Of a stretch of 64,000 bases of DNA, positions 26,442 through 36,066 are shown one piece after another. The stretch comes from Candidatus Microbacterium colombiense (GTDB lineage Bacteria; Actinomycetota; Actinomycetes; Actinomycetales; Microbacteriaceae): positions 1,612,001-1,676,000 of the forward strand of contig CP119308.1 in the NCBI GenBank assembly GCA_029203165.1. Reading direction: 5' to 3'. The notes beneath the pieces were generated by a model. It saw only the letters and a program-made list of their open reading frames with translations. It was not told the DNA's origin and did no database searches. Each line of letters opens with the position of its first letter. The first letter of the stretch is position 1. A program made the position numbers and the translations under genes.

Positions 26442-27887
26442 ATGACTTCACTCCTTCGGCGCGTCCCGGTCTGGCTGGCGATCGTCGCCGCCTCCCTGCC
26501 GATGTTCATGGCCACTCTCGACAACCTCGTCGTCACCGGAGCGCTTCCGGTCATCGCGAAAGAACTCGATGCCTCCATCGAGGAGCTGCAGTGGGTGATC
26601 AACGCCTACACGCTCAGCTTCGCGACGTTCATGCTCCTCGCCGTCGGTCTGGGCGATCGCTTCGGGCGCAGGACTGTCTTCCTCGTCGGCATCGCGATCT
26701 TCACGCTGTCCTCCGCGGGGGCCGCGCTCGCGACCGAGCCGTCGACGCTGATCCTTGCTCGTGCTGTGCAGGGCGTCGGCGCGGCGGCCCTGATGCCGCT
26801 GTCGCTCACGCTGCTGGTCGGCAGCGTCTCGGCACGGCTCCGGCCCGCGGCCATCGGCATCTGGGGCGGAATCGCCGGACTCGGCGTCGCGACAGGTCCA
26901 CTGATCGGCGGCGCCGTGATCGAGGGGTGGAACTGGCAGACCATCTTCTGGCTCAACGTGCCCATCGGCGTGATAGCCGTACCGCTGGTGCTCGCCGCCC
27001 TGCCGAACAGCTTCGGAGCACGGGTGCGCGCCGATCTGGTGGGCCTGTTGCTCGCCGGGCCCGGTGTGCTCGGTGTCGTCTACGGCATCGTGCGAGGCAA
27101 CGACGCCGGGTGGGACAGCCTCGAGGTCATCGGCTCGTTGTCGGTCGGCGTGCTTCTGCTCATCGCGTTCGTCGTCTGGGAGGGGCGCACTCCGAATCCG
27201 CTGCTGCCACTGCGTCTGTTCCGTGACCGCAGTTTCACCGTGGCCAACCTCGTGGGCGTGACGTTCAGCTTCGGCATCTTCGGGGCGATCTTCATCCTGA
27301 TCCAGTTCCTGCAGGTGGTGCAGGGACACACGCCTCTCGAAGCCGGGATCATGACCATGCCGTGGACTCTCGCGCCCATGATCGTCGCGCCGCTCACCGG
27401 CATGCTGTCACCGCGCACCGGCACGCGGATCCCGATCCTCCTCGGCCTGTCCCTGCTCGCGGTGGCCCTCGGCTGGCTGGCCCTCACGATGTCGGCGACG
27501 CTCTCCTACGCCGAGATGTGGCCGCCGTTCCTGCTCGCAGGCATCGGGATGGGCCTGGTGTTCGCGCCGAGTTCGACAGCAGTGCTGGTGAACATGCAGC
27601 CCGAGGACCACGCGAAGGCCTCGGGGACGAACTCGACTCTGCGCGAGATCGGGGTCGCGCTGGGTATCGCCGTGCTCACCGCCGTCTTCGCAGGTGCGGG
27701 CGGAACGCTCACACCGACGGGATACGTCGACGCCGCGATCCCGGCGATCTGGGTCGGAGCCGGTGTCCTCGCTCTGGCAGCTGTGATCTCCATCGCGTTG
27801 CCGTCGGGCATCCGGCGGATCTCGCAGGCGGGGGCCGCGGACCCGATCGCTGTGGAGGACGTGCGAGAGACATCGCGCGTCGCCTGA
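26442..27887 (+). CDS. MFS efflux transporter (DHA2 family, 14 spans)
   Basis: A 481-residue drug:proton antiporter-like protein. LDNLVVTGALPVIAKELDAS in span 1 is the DHA2 motif D1-like segment, LGDRFGRRTVFLVG is motif A, and LARAVQGVGAAALMPLSLTL is motif B; GIWGGIAGLGVATGPLIGG is the antiporter motif C (GxxxGPxxGG). The ATG at 26442 follows AAGGA and is 33 bases after the predicted transcription start; the longer upstream reading runs through the operator and the TetR gene. A long hairpin follows the stop. Substrate unknown. Confidence 0.94.
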   Translation: MTSLLRRVPVWLAIVAASLPMFMATLDNLVVTGALPVIAKELDASIEELQWVINAYTLSFATFMLLAVGLGDRFGRRTVFLVGIAIFTLSSAGAALATEPSTLILARAVQGVGAAALMPLSLTLLVGSVSARLRPAAIGIWGGIAGLGVATGPLIGGAVIEGWNWQTIFWLNVPIGVIAVPLVLAALPNSFGARVRADLVGLLLAGPGVLGVVYGIVRGNDAGWDSLEVIGSLSVGVLLLIAFVVWEGRTPNPLLPLRLFRDRSFTVANLVGVTFSFGIFGAIFILIQFLQVVQGHTPLEAGIMTMPWTLAPMIVAPLTGMLSPRTGTRIPILLGLSLLAVALGWLALTMSATLSYAEMWPPFLLAGIGMGLVFAPSSTAVLVNMQPEDHAKASGTNSTLREIGVALGIAVLTAVFAGAGGTLTPTGYVDAAIPAIWVGAGVLALAAVISIALPSGIRRISQAGAADPIAVEDVRETSRVA

Positions 27888-27893
27888 GAACAG

Positions 27894-27934
27894 CCGAGGG
27901 CCCCGTCATGCTCGATGCATGACGGGGCCCTCGG
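27894..27934. terminator. Bidirectional terminator, 18-bp stem
   Basis: CCGAGGGCCCCGTCATGC (27894-27911) pairs perfectly with 27917-27934 around a TCGAT loop. It lies between the convergent MFS and DEAD-box helicase genes and can serve both. Confidence 0.88.
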
Positions 27935-27980
27935 AGTTCTCCCGCCCGGTGTTCACCGGCGAGAGGCGAGATCGATCGGG

Positions 27981-29384
27981 TCAGCGCCCCTGGGCGCTGC
28001 GGCCGCCCTGACGGCTCTGGCCGCCCTGGCGTCCCTGTCCGCCGCCCTGACGCGACGAGAAGCCCGCCTGGCCCTGGCCGCCACCCTGTCCGCCGGAGCG
28101 GGGACGACGACGACGTGCGGGCGGAGTCGAAGCGCCTGCGCGCTCGCCGCCGGCGGGACGCTGCTTGGCCTGACGCTGCGGCTGCTGCGCCTGCACGGGG
28201 GCAGGGCGCACGTGCGGGGCACGCTCGGGCACGAGACCCGTGACGGCAGCAGCGGTGGCGCTCTCGAGCGGGGCGGTGATGGCCGCCTTGCGCAGGAGGT
28301 CCTTCACATCGCGGCGCTGCTCCGGAAGCACGACCGTGACGACGGTTCCGGCCGCACCCGCGCGCGCCGTGCGGCCCGAGCGGTGCAGGTATGCCTTGTG
28401 CTCCATGGGCGGGTCCACGTGGACGACCAGGTCGACGTTGTCGACGTGCACGCCGCGAGCGGCGACGTCGGTGGCGACGAGCACGCGCACGCCGCCCTCG
28501 TCGGGATCGGACGAGAAGGCGCTCAGGTTGCGCTCACGCGCGTTCTGCGAGAGGTTGCCGTGCAGGTCGACGGCCGGGATGCCGGCTGCGGTGAGCTGCT
28601 TCGCGAGCTTCTTCGCCTGGTGCTTGGTGCGCGTGAACAGGATGCGGCGGCCCGTACCGGAGGCGAGGTCGCGCACCAGCGTGGTCTTGTCATCCGTGGA
28701 CTCGACGACCAGCACGCGGTGCGTCATCTCACCGACGGGCACGCTCTCCTCGTCGACTTCGTGGCTGACGGCGTTCGAGAGGAAGCGTCGTGCAAGAGTG
28801 TCGATGCCGCGGTCGAGGGTGGCGCTGAACAGCAGACGCTGTCCGCCAGCCGGTGTCGCGGTCAGGATGCGCGTGACACCCGGGAGGAAACCCAGGTCGG
28901 CCATGTGGTCGGCCTCGTCGAGAACGGTGACCTCGACGGCGTCGAGCTGCACGATCTTCTGCTTCATCAGGTCTTCGAGTCGGCCGGGGCACGCGACGAC
29001 GATGTCGACGCCGCTGCGCATGGCCTGTTCCTGCGGGCGCTGGCTCACACCGCCGAAGACGGTCGTGACGCGCAGACCGGAGGCTTCGGCCAGCGGCGCG
29101 ATGGTCGCGGCGATCTGGGTGGCCAGCTCACGGGTCGGCGCGAGCACCAGACCACGGGGGTGGCCGGGACGGCTCTTGCGCGACGACGCAGCGATACGGG
29201 AGACGAGCGGAAGCGCGAACGCGATGGTCTTGCCGCTGCCGGTCCGGCCGCGACCGAGGAGGTCGCGACCCGCGAGGGAGTCGGGAAGCGTGTCGCGCTG
29301 AATGGCGAACGCCTCGGTCTTGCCGTCCTTCGCAAGGACGGCGGCGAGGTCGGCGGGCACGCCGAGATCGAGGAAAGAGGTCAT
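27981..29384 (-). CDS. DEAD-box RNA helicase with RGG-like tail
   Basis: A 467-residue ATP-dependent RNA helicase. Motif I is GRGRTGSGKT (44-53), motif II VLDEADHMADLG, motif III FSATLDRG, motif VI HRSGRTARAG. The last about 60 residues are Gly/Gln/Arg-rich (GGGQGQAG, RQGGGQGRQGG), an unstructured RNA-binding tail. The ATG at 29384 with CGGAGA upstream is preferred over a GTG-like longer start at 29405. A second DEAD-box helicase with a different tail lies at 43311-44823. Roles in ribosome assembly or RNA decay are typical. Confidence 0.94.
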   Translation of the reverse strand: MTSFLDLGVPADLAAVLAKDGKTEAFAIQRDTLPDSLAGRDLLGRGRTGSGKTIAFALPLVSRIAASSRKSRPGHPRGLVLAPTRELATQIAATIAPLAEASGLRVTTVFGGVSQRPQEQAMRSGVDIVVACPGRLEDLMKQKIVQLDAVEVTVLDEADHMADLGFLPGVTRILTATPAGGQRLLFSATLDRGIDTLARRFLSNAVSHEVDEESVPVGEMTHRVLVVESTDDKTTLVRDLASGTGRRILFTRTKHQAKKLAKQLTAAGIPAVDLHGNLSQNARERNLSAFSSDPDEGGVRVLVATDVAARGVHVDNVDLVVHVDPPMEHKAYLHRSGRTARAGAAGTVVTVVLPEQRRDVKDLLRKAAITAPLESATAAAVTGLVPERAPHVRPAPVQAQQPQRQAKQRPAGGERAGASTPPARRRRPRSGGQGGGQGQAGFSSRQGGGQGRQGGQSRQGGRSAQGR

Positions 29385-29632
29385 GAAGTATCTCCGAGAA
29401 TGCACGCGCGAACGATGAGGCCGGGTGCGGGAAGGTGGGCGACGGCGCGGGATCGCGCATCGTTTCGCCGTTCGAAATGGCCAGAACCAGCGAGTGGCGC
29501 GGGAGCGTGTCGACGACGCAGACGTCTCGCGAGGCGAGGGGCGTCACATCGACGATATCACGCGCCGGTCCTGCGAGCCTGTGCGCCGCCCCGGAGTGGG
29601 CGCTCATCCAGGAGAGACGCTTCCGTGTCGCC

Positions 29633-30585
29633 TCAGGCGTGCAGCGCCTCGTTCAGCGTCACGCCGACTCCTGCTCGGCGCACGGCTTCGACGGCGCCGC
29701 TGAGCGAGTTCCGGCGGAACAGCAGCCCGTTCTGCCCCGAGAGCTCGCCAGCCTTGACGGTCTTCCGCGTGCCGTCGGCCGTGGCGGACCATCGACCAGG
29801 ACGACCTTGGTTCCGGCCGTGACGTAGAGCCCCGCCTCGACGACGCAGTCGTCGCCGAGCGAGATGCCGATGCCGGCGTTCGCGCCGAGCAGGGTGCGCG
29901 CGCCGATCGACACGCGGTGCGTCCCGCCGCCGGACAGCGTGCCCATGATCGAGCGACCGCCGCCGATGTCGCTCCCGTCGCCGACGACCACGCCCTGCGA
30001 GATGCGCCCTTCGACCATCGACGCGCCGAGGGTTCCGGCGTTGAAGTTGACGAAGCCCTCGTGCATCACGGTCGTGCCGGGGGAGAGGTAGGCGCCCAGA
30101 CGCACGCGGGAGGCGTCGGCGATCCGGACCCCGGTCGGCTGCACGTAGTCGGTGAGGCGGGGGAACTTGTCGAGCCCCTGCACCTGGATGCCCGCGCGCT
30201 GCAGCTGCGGGCGCAGGCGTGCCGCGTCGTCCGGGCGCACCGGTCCGGCGTTGGTCCACGCGACGTTCGGGAGGTGGCCGAAGATGCCGTCGAGGCGAGT
30301 CTCGTTGGGGCGCACGAGCAGGTGCGAGAGAGCGTGCAGACGCAGGTAGGCGTCGGCGGTGGATGCGGGGGACGCGTCGAGGTCGATCTCCAGCTGGACG
30401 ATGTCGACCGTCGACGTTGCGTCGTTCGTCGGCTCCGGTCGACCCCTGCAGCGACGCGGCGGCGTGCTCGGCCTCGACGGTCGGAGGGCACCGTAACCGA
30501 GCGCGGAGTACCAGGCGTCGAGGACGGTGCCGTCTCCGGCGATCGTGGTCAGTCCGACACCCCAGATGCTGCGCGATTCAGTCAT
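29633..30585 (-). pseudogene. dapD: Tetrahydrodipicolinate N-succinyltransferase, interrupted by indels
   Basis: DapD succinylates tetrahydrodipicolinate in lysine/diaminopimelate synthesis. The central reading frame has the left-handed beta-helix core (VNFNAGTLGASMVEGRISQG, IMGTLSGGGTHRVSIG) and GANAGIGISLGDDCVVEAGL. Three frame breaks are visible: near 30487 after LGYGAL, near 30415 before VDIVQLEIDL, and near 29792 after VVLVDG. The true C-terminus (LSGQNGLLFRRNSLSGAVEA, ending at 29633) is in another frame. With the frames joined it is about 316 residues, a normal DapD. It is divergent from dapE. Likely intact in the organism (inference). Confidence 0.88.
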
Positions 30586-30672
30586 CCCTCCGCTACCGGG
30601 AACGGCGCTCCGCTGCCCGGATGACGTCGCCGGATCGCGCTCGAGCGATCGCGCACTCGCGTCGCCAGGTCA

Positions 30673-30678
30673 TAGGCT
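30673..30678 (+). promoter_or_regulatory. -10 box of leaderless dapE
   Basis: TAGGCT is followed by GGGGTC and the ATG at 30685, a six-base spacing that puts transcription start at the start codon. Confidence 0.6.
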
Positions 30679-30684
30679 GGGGTC

Positions 30685-31754
30685 ATGGTGCTCGATCTGA
30701 CTGCGTCCTCCCTCGCCCTCACGCGCGCGATCTGCGACATCCCGAGCGTCTCCGGCGACGAGAAGTCGCTCGCGGATCGCATCGAGGAGGCGATCTCGCC
30801 GTTCGCGCATCTCGAGGTCATCCGTCACGGCAACACCATCGTCGCGCGCACCTCCCTCGGCCGCGCGCAGCGCGTCGCGATCGCCGGCCACATCGACACC
30901 GTGCCCATCAACGCAACCTGCCCACGCGCGACGTCGAGATCGACGGCGTGCCGTACCTCTGGGGCCGCGGCACGGTCGACATGAAGGCCGGCACCGCCGT
31001 GCAGCTCAAGCTCGCCGCCGAGCTCACCGACCCCGCGGTCGACGTCACGTGGATGTGGTACGACAACGAAGAGGTCGAGGCGTCCAAGAACGGCCTCGGT
31101 CTGCTCGCTGCCGTACGCCCCGACCTGTTCGAGGCCGACTTCGCGATCCTCGGGGAGCCGTCCGACGGCGAGGTCGAGGGCGGCTGCAACGGCACGCTGC
31201 GTGCGATCGTGCGCACGACGGCGTCCGCGCGCACAGCGCACGTGCGTGGATCGGCGAGAACGCGATCCATCGGCGCCCCGATCCTCACGCGGCTCGCGGA
31301 GTACCGTGCCCGGGAGGTCCTGGTCGAGGGGCTGCTGTACCGCGAGAGCCTGAGCGCCGTGCGCATCACCGGCGGCGTCGCGGGCAACGTGATCCCCGAC
31401 GCATGCGAGGTCGAGGTCAACTACCGCTTCGCGCCGAACAAGTCGGCCGCCGACGCCGAGGCGCACGTGCGCGCCGTGCTGGCAGGGTTCGACCTCGAGG
31501 TCGACCGACGCCGCCGAGGGCGCGCGCCCCGGACTCGACGCCCCGATCGCCCAACAGTTCGTGGCCGCCGTCGGTGCGCAGCCGCGACCGAAGTACGGCT
31601 GGACGGACGTCGCCCGGTTCTCGGCCCTCGGCATCCCCGCGGTGAACTACGGCCCGGGTGACCCGCACCTCGCGCATCATGACGAGGAGCGCGTGCCGAT
31701 CGCCAGATCGCTGCCGTGGAGCAGGGGCTGCGCGCGTGGCTCACGTCGCACTGA
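30685..31754 (+). pseudogene. dapE: Succinyl-diaminopimelate desuccinylase, interrupted by indels
   Basis: DapE is a two-zinc M20 peptidase-family enzyme releasing LL-diaminopimelate. Across the frames one reads GHIDTVPIN (metal His), YLWGRGTVDMKAGTAVQ (bridging Asp), WYDNEEVEA (catalytic Glu), ILGEPSDGEVEGGCNGT, RAHSARAWIGENAIH and DPHLAHHDEERV (last metal His). Frame changes are needed near 30911, 31215, 31275, 31507 and 31704. The rejoined product ends LRAWLTSH at 31754 and is of usual length (about 355). Five independent breaks with all active-site residues kept suggest sequence error. Confidence 0.87.
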
Positions 31755-32955
31755 CGGTCTCCCGTCGGTGGGCGCAGGCGCCTGTCGCCCTGCGCATCGC
31801 ACTGATCTATCTCGCGGCTCGGGCCGTGACGACCGTGCTCTTCCTGCTCGCCGCATCGCTGTCGACGTCGTTGTCGCGCTTCGGCGCCGGCCCCGGGCTG
31901 GTGGACTTCGTGCTCGGCTGGGATGCGCAGTGGTACTGGCTCATCGCGGAAGAGGGGTACCCGAGCGATCTTCCTCTGACGGATTCGGGAGACATCGCCG
32001 AGAACGCCTGGGCGTTCATGCCGGTGTTCGCATACACAGCGAAGGTGGTCGGTCTTCTCCTCGGTTCGTGGGGGGCCGGAGCGCTCCTCGTCTCCCTGGT
32101 CGCGGGCTACTTCGCGTGCCTCGCCCTGCATCGACTGCTCCGCGATCGCATCGGGGGATCGGCCGCGATGTGGGCGGTCGTGTTCTTCGCCACCGGGCCG
32201 CTCGCCGCGCTGTTCCAGGTCGGGTACGCGGAGACGCTCTTCCTCCTGTTCCTCTTCCTCGCCCTCGACGCCGTGACACGGCATCGGTACGCGTGGTTGT
32301 ACCTGCTCATCCCGCTCATGGCATTCACACGCCCCGGCGTCCTGGCGTTCGCGCTGTTCCTGGGCCTTCACGGATTGATGCGATGGCGGCAGCGGCGCGA
32401 GGTGCCTCTCCCGCCGCGTGAGATCGTGTACATCGTGGCGGGCGGGAGCGTGGGCGACCGCGACGGGATTCGCCTGGCAGCTGATCGCGGGCCTCGTGAC
32501 CGGCGACCCCGGTGCATACCTCGCCACCGAACTCGCCTGGCGACGGCACTGGGTCACCGGGGGCGTCGAGCATTTCCTGCCGTTCGAGGGATGGATCCAG
32601 GCATCCCAGTTCTGGTTCGCGCAGTGGGGCCTGCCCCCGTGGAGCGGACCGATCGTGCTGATCGTGCTGATCGTCGCCGCCGCGCTGATGCTGCTGCGCT
32701 CGCCGCAGGTGCGGGCACTGGGAGTCGACATGAGGCTGTGGAGCGCGAGCTATCTGTTGTATCTCCTGGCCGTGTTCTTCCCGCAGTCCAGCACACTGCC
32801 GTCTGCTGGTGCCGCTCAGCCCGCTGTGGGGTGCGGTCGCAGTCCCTCGTTCGCGAGCATGGCGGGTCGGCGTGCTGGCTGTCGGACTGGTCGGGCAGTG
32901 GCTCTGGATCTACCACATCTACGCCCTCGGAAACACCTTCTGGCAGGTGCCGTGA
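31736..32955 (+). pseudogene. PIG-V/GT-C-like integral membrane mannosyltransferase, two frame breaks
   Basis: Rejoined length is 405 residues from the GTG at 31736, which overlaps the dapE end. About ten hydrophobic spans are present. WDAQWYWLIAEEGYPSD after the first span matches the WDxxWYxxIAxxGY motif of PIG-V-like GT-C enzymes, which use polyprenyl-phosphate sugars on the outer face. Frame breaks near 32455 (before TATGFAWQLIAGL) and 32800 (before RLLVPLSPLWGAV) each fit one inserted base. The C-terminus is YALGNTFWQVP. Enzyme activity and acceptor are inference. Confidence 0.68.
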
Positions 32956-33047
32956 ATGTAAAGGATCGGTGCATTTCTTCCCAGGTGACGTCCAGGCCCG
33001 ATCGCACCCGATAAACTCTTCCCATACCACCGAGGAAAGGGGCCACG

Positions 33048-33221
33048 ATGGCAGCGATGAAGCCGAGGACCGGAGACGGACCCATGGAAGCCGTGAAGGA
33101 AGGGCGACTCATCATCGTGCGCGTTCCGCTCGAAGGCGGCGGCCGTCTGGTCGTGTCTGTGAACGATGCCGAAGCGAAGGAGCTTCACGACGTGCTGGCC
33201 GGCGTCGTGGCGCCCGCCTGA
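33048..33221 (+). CDS. DUF3117 small conserved protein
   Basis: A 57-residue protein beginning MAAMKPRTGDGPMEAVKEGR, with IVRVPLEGGGRLVVSV and a short helical end. This is the highly conserved actinobacterial DUF3117 family, whose function is unknown. The ATG at 33048 follows GAGGAAAGGGG. TAAACT at 33012-33017 may be its -10 box. Tandem hairpins follow the stop, so it is a single-gene unit. Two-strand symmetry in the predicted strands suggests a small beta fold (inference). Confidence 0.93.
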   Translation: MAAMKPRTGDGPMEAVKEGRLIIVRVPLEGGGRLVVSVNDAEAKELHDVLAGVVAPA

Positions 33222-33228
33222 ACGACCT

Positions 33229-33286
33229 GATCCGTCTTCGGACGGATCTGAAGAAGGCGGCGGATCCGATGATCCGCCGTCTTCTT
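33229..33286. terminator. Tandem hairpin terminators after DUF3117
   Basis: Hairpin 1 is GATCCGTC-TTCG-GACGGATC (33229-33248), with a stable TTCG tetraloop. Hairpin 2 pairs 33251-33266 with 33271-33286 (16 bp, one G-U) around CGAT, and its right arm ends in CTTCTT. They separate convergent genes and can end transcription from both sides. Confidence 0.85.
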
Positions 33287-33299
33287 CGCTGTCTGGGGG

Positions 33300-33940
33300 T
33301 CAGCCGCGGTCGGCGATGCTGACCAGCTGCAGCAGCCCCTCGCCGGCCGGCGAGACCGTGGCGAGCACCGCCGAGGACTCCTGGGTCTCCTGCACGAGCG
33401 AGCGGTATGCCGCGGTGACCTCGTCACGCTGCACGGGATCGGCCGTACGCGCCGCCGGCGAGAACACGCGGAACCAGCACGATGCCGCCGTCGCGGACGA
33501 GACGCAGACCGTGCGCCACATAGGCGATGACGTTCTCGGGGTCGGCGTCGACCAGGACGATGTCGTAGGACGCCTCATTCATGCGGGGGAGCACGTCGGA
33601 CGCGCGGCCGGTGATGAAGCGGGCTTTCGTGGAGGGAACCTTGGCCTCGGAGAACGCCTGCCGTGCGGCGGCGAGGTGCTCGGGCTCGTTGTCGATCGTG
33701 GTGAGCACGGCCTGCGGAGCGCCGCGCAGCAGCCAGAGCCCGGAGACGCCCGCGCCCGTGCCGATCTCGACGATGGATCGCGCGTTGGTCGCCGCGGACG
33801 AGCACGGCGATCTGCGAACCGACCGCGGCGCTGATCGGCGCCGCGCCCAGTTCGACCGCGTGAGCGCGCGCGCGAGCGATCGCATCCGGTTCCACGATGG
33901 ACTCGCGGATGAAGCGTGCGTTCGCGTCGTGCTCGCTCAT
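33300..33940 (-). pseudogene. O-methyltransferase (SAM-dependent), two frame breaks
   Basis: Rejoined length is 212 residues, normal for the Methyltransf_3 (COMT-like) family. The N-terminal helix ends IVEPDAIARARAHAVELGAA. The SAM site is SIVEIGTGAGVSGLWLLRG, the acidic ribose-binding loop TTIDNEPEHLAAAR, and the metal/substrate segment YDIVLVDADPENVIAY. The C-terminus is GEGLLQLVSIADRG. Breaks near 33788 and 33450 each fit one inserted base. In actinobacteria this gene often lies beside tatB, as here. The substrate is unknown. Confidence 0.85.
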
Positions 33941-34017
33941 GCCCTTGATCTCCCTGCCTGCACTGTGAGTGCTCCCAGGATATTCGCTCGCGTGCACCAG
34001 AAGCGCAGGCGCGGCGG

Positions 34018-34023
34018 TAGCCT
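34018..34023 (+). promoter_or_regulatory. -10 box of leaderless tatB
   Basis: TAGCCT, then GGACAG, then the ATG at 34030: six-base spacing, no separate ribosome site. Confidence 0.55.
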
Positions 34024-34029
34024 GGACAG

Positions 34030-34404
34030 ATGCAGTTCGGGCTCACCTTCGAGAAGCTTCTGCTTATCGGTCTCATCGTGGTGCTCATCGTGGGCCCGGA
34101 ACGTCTTCCGCAGGTGGCCGAAGGGTTCGCCCGCATGGTCCGCAAGGCCGGCGAGTACGTGCGCGACACCAAGTCGAAGATGCGCGACGAGATGGGTCCC
34201 GAGCTCGACGACGTCGACTGGCGCAAGCTCGATCCGCGTCAGTACGATCCGCGGCGCATCATCCGCGAGGCGTTGATGGACGATCCGACGCCTGCTCCCG
34301 CCGCTGCTCCGGCGAAGACCGTCATCGCCGAGCCCGTGGTCTCCCGTGCTCCGCAGTCGTTCAGCGCCACGAATCGTCCGCCGTACGACCTCGAAGCGAC
34401 CTGA
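34030..34404 (+). CDS. tatB: Sec-independent protein translocase subunit TatB
   Basis: A 124-residue protein with one N-terminal membrane helix (FEKLLLIGLIVVLIVGPERLP, written here as about residues 7-27), the GPERLP hinge, and an amphipathic helix (QVAEGFARMVRKAGEYVRD). The GPE rather than FG hinge motif and the charged tail point to TatB over TatA. It delivers folded twin-arginine substrates to TatC; tatA/tatC are not in the window. The neighbours (methyltransferase and mrp) are its usual actinobacterial context. Confidence 0.85.
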   Translation: MQFGLTFEKLLLIGLIVVLIVGPERLPQVAEGFARMVRKAGEYVRDTKSKMRDEMGPELDDVDWRKLDPRQYDPRRIIREALMDDPTPAPAAAPAKTVIAEPVVSRAPQSFSATNRPPYDLEAT

Positions 34405-34421
34405 TCAGCGGCTTCGGCCGT

Positions 34422-35551
34422 TCAGCCGATCGACATCGGCAGCGAGCGACCGGAGAGCCCACGACCCTGACGCGCGATCGCCTCCGCGATGCCGTGGATC
34501 GCGCGCGCCGCCGGGTCGTCAGGCGTCGTCGATACGACCGGTTCGCCGGAGTCCCCGCCGGCGCGGAGGCTCGGGCTGAGGGGGATCGAGGCCAGCAGTG
34601 GCACGGCTTCACCGGGCTCGGAGAGCGCGTCCGCCACTGAGGCGCCGCCACCGGTGCCGAACAGGTCGATGACCGTGCCGTCCGGCAATGCGTAAGGCCG
34701 CCATGTTCTCGATCACGCCGATCACGCGCTGCCCGGTCTGGCGGGCCACGAGTCCGCTGCGGATGGCGACGTCGGCCGCCGCGGTCTGCGGTGTGGTCAC
34801 CACGAGCACCTCGGCGTGCGGCAGCAGCTGGCCGATCGAGATCGCGATGTCGCCGGTGCCGGGCGGCATGTCGATCAGGAGCACGTCGAGATCGCCGAAG
34901 AACACGTCGGTGAGGAACTGCGAGACCGTGCGGTGCAGCATCGGTCCACGCCAGGCGACGACCGCTTCGCCGTCGCGCAGGAACATCCCGATCGAGATGG
35001 TCTTCACGCCGTGCGCGACGGGCGGCAGCATGAGATCGTCGATGCGTGTCGGCTGGGTGCCGGCGGGAATGCCCAGCAGCCCGGGGATCGAGAAGCCGTG
35101 CACGTCGGCGTCGACGAGTCCGACCGCGAGCCCGCGATCGGCCAGGGCGACGGCGAGGTTGGCGGTCACCGTGGACTTGCCCACACCGCCCTTGCCGCTG
35201 GAGACGAGGATGACGCGGGTGAGCGAATCGGGTCCGAACGGCATCTGCCGGGCCGGCGTCCGTCGCGGAGCTTCGCTCGGTGAGGGCCTTGCGCTCCTCG
35301 GGCGTCATCACGCCGACCTCGACGTCGACGCGAGGATGCCGGCGACCGAGGCCGCGGCAGCCCGCACGTCGGACTCGATGCGTCCGCGGCCGGGACACCC
35401 CACGATCGTCAGGACGATGCCGACGCGGGCGCGTTCCGTCCTCGACACGTGATGTCCCGCACCATGTCGAGGTCGCCGATGCGGGCGCCGCAGCTCCGGG
35501 TCGGTGACCGCGGCGACCGCCGCCCTGACGCCTCGTCGAGCGCGCCGTCAT
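34422..35551 (-). pseudogene. mrp: Mrp/ApbC (NBP35-type) Fe-S carrier ATPase, several frame breaks
   Basis: A P-loop ATPase that carries or transfers iron-sulfur clusters. The N-terminal MIP18 (DUF59) domain is readable across frames (AAVAAVTDPELRRP, IGDLDMVRDIT, DVEVGVMTPEERKAL). The ATPase domain (34609-35244 frame) has the deviant Walker A SSGKGGVGKST, VDADVHGFSIPGLLG, and IDMPPGTGD. The C-terminus is GLSGRSLPMSIG. Breaks occur near 35540, 35484, 35452, 35430, 35400, 35250 and 34692. Start is placed at 35551 where ATGA would overlap the upstream DUF1003 stop. Confidence 0.82.
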
Positions 35552-36066
35552 GAGGCGGAGCCGGTGGCGCGGCCTGTCGTCCTGATCGCCGAGCTCGGCC
35601 AGGAGAGCCTTCAGCTCGTGACGCAGCACGTCGCGCGTGACGACCTGGGCGTTGCGTTCCTCGAGCGACATGCGCAGGGCCACGATCTCGCGGGCGAGGT
35701 ACTCGGTGTCGGCGAGGTTGCGCTCGGCGCGCTGCCGGTCCTGCTCGATCTGCACGCGGTCGCGGTCGTCCTGCCGGTTCTGCGCGAGCAGGATCAGGGG
35801 AGCGGCGTAGGAGGCCTGCAGCGAGAGCATCAGCGTCAGCGCCGTGAAGCCGAGCGCGGCGTCGTCGAAGCGCAGGGCGTCCGGCATCAGTGTGTTCCAG
35901 CACGATCCAGAGCACGCAGAACAGTGTGAGGATCACCAGGAACGCGGGCGTTCCCATCGCGCGGGCGACCCACTCCGTGAACCGTCCGAAGCGGTCGCGC
36001 GAGGTCGGCCGGGACCGCGTCGTGCCGCGGCCCAGCGGTGCGTCGAGGCGGCGGTGAGCGCGCCAT
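35548..36066 (-). pseudogene. DUF1003 membrane protein, three frame breaks
   Basis: Rejoined length is 171 residues, an exact codon multiple after removing three single-base insertions near 36052, 35894 and 35566. WVARAMGTPAFLVILTLFC is the first span, followed by ALGFTALTLMLSLQASYAAP (second span) and ILLAQNRQDDRDRVQIEQDR, the DUF1003 signature. A charged helical tail ends near DRPATGSAS. It sits between an MgtE-N/CBS gene and mrp, a common actinobacterial order. Function unknown. Confidence 0.82.

Noticed and set aside
29633..31754. Programmed frameshifting in dapD/dapE
   Set aside because: Breaks are multiple, lack slippery heptamers with downstream structure, and fall within conserved domains; sequence error is simpler.
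32919..33188. Minus-strand frame over DUF3117
   Set aside because: DUF3117 on the plus strand is clearly the real gene; the opposite frame has no recognisable protein.
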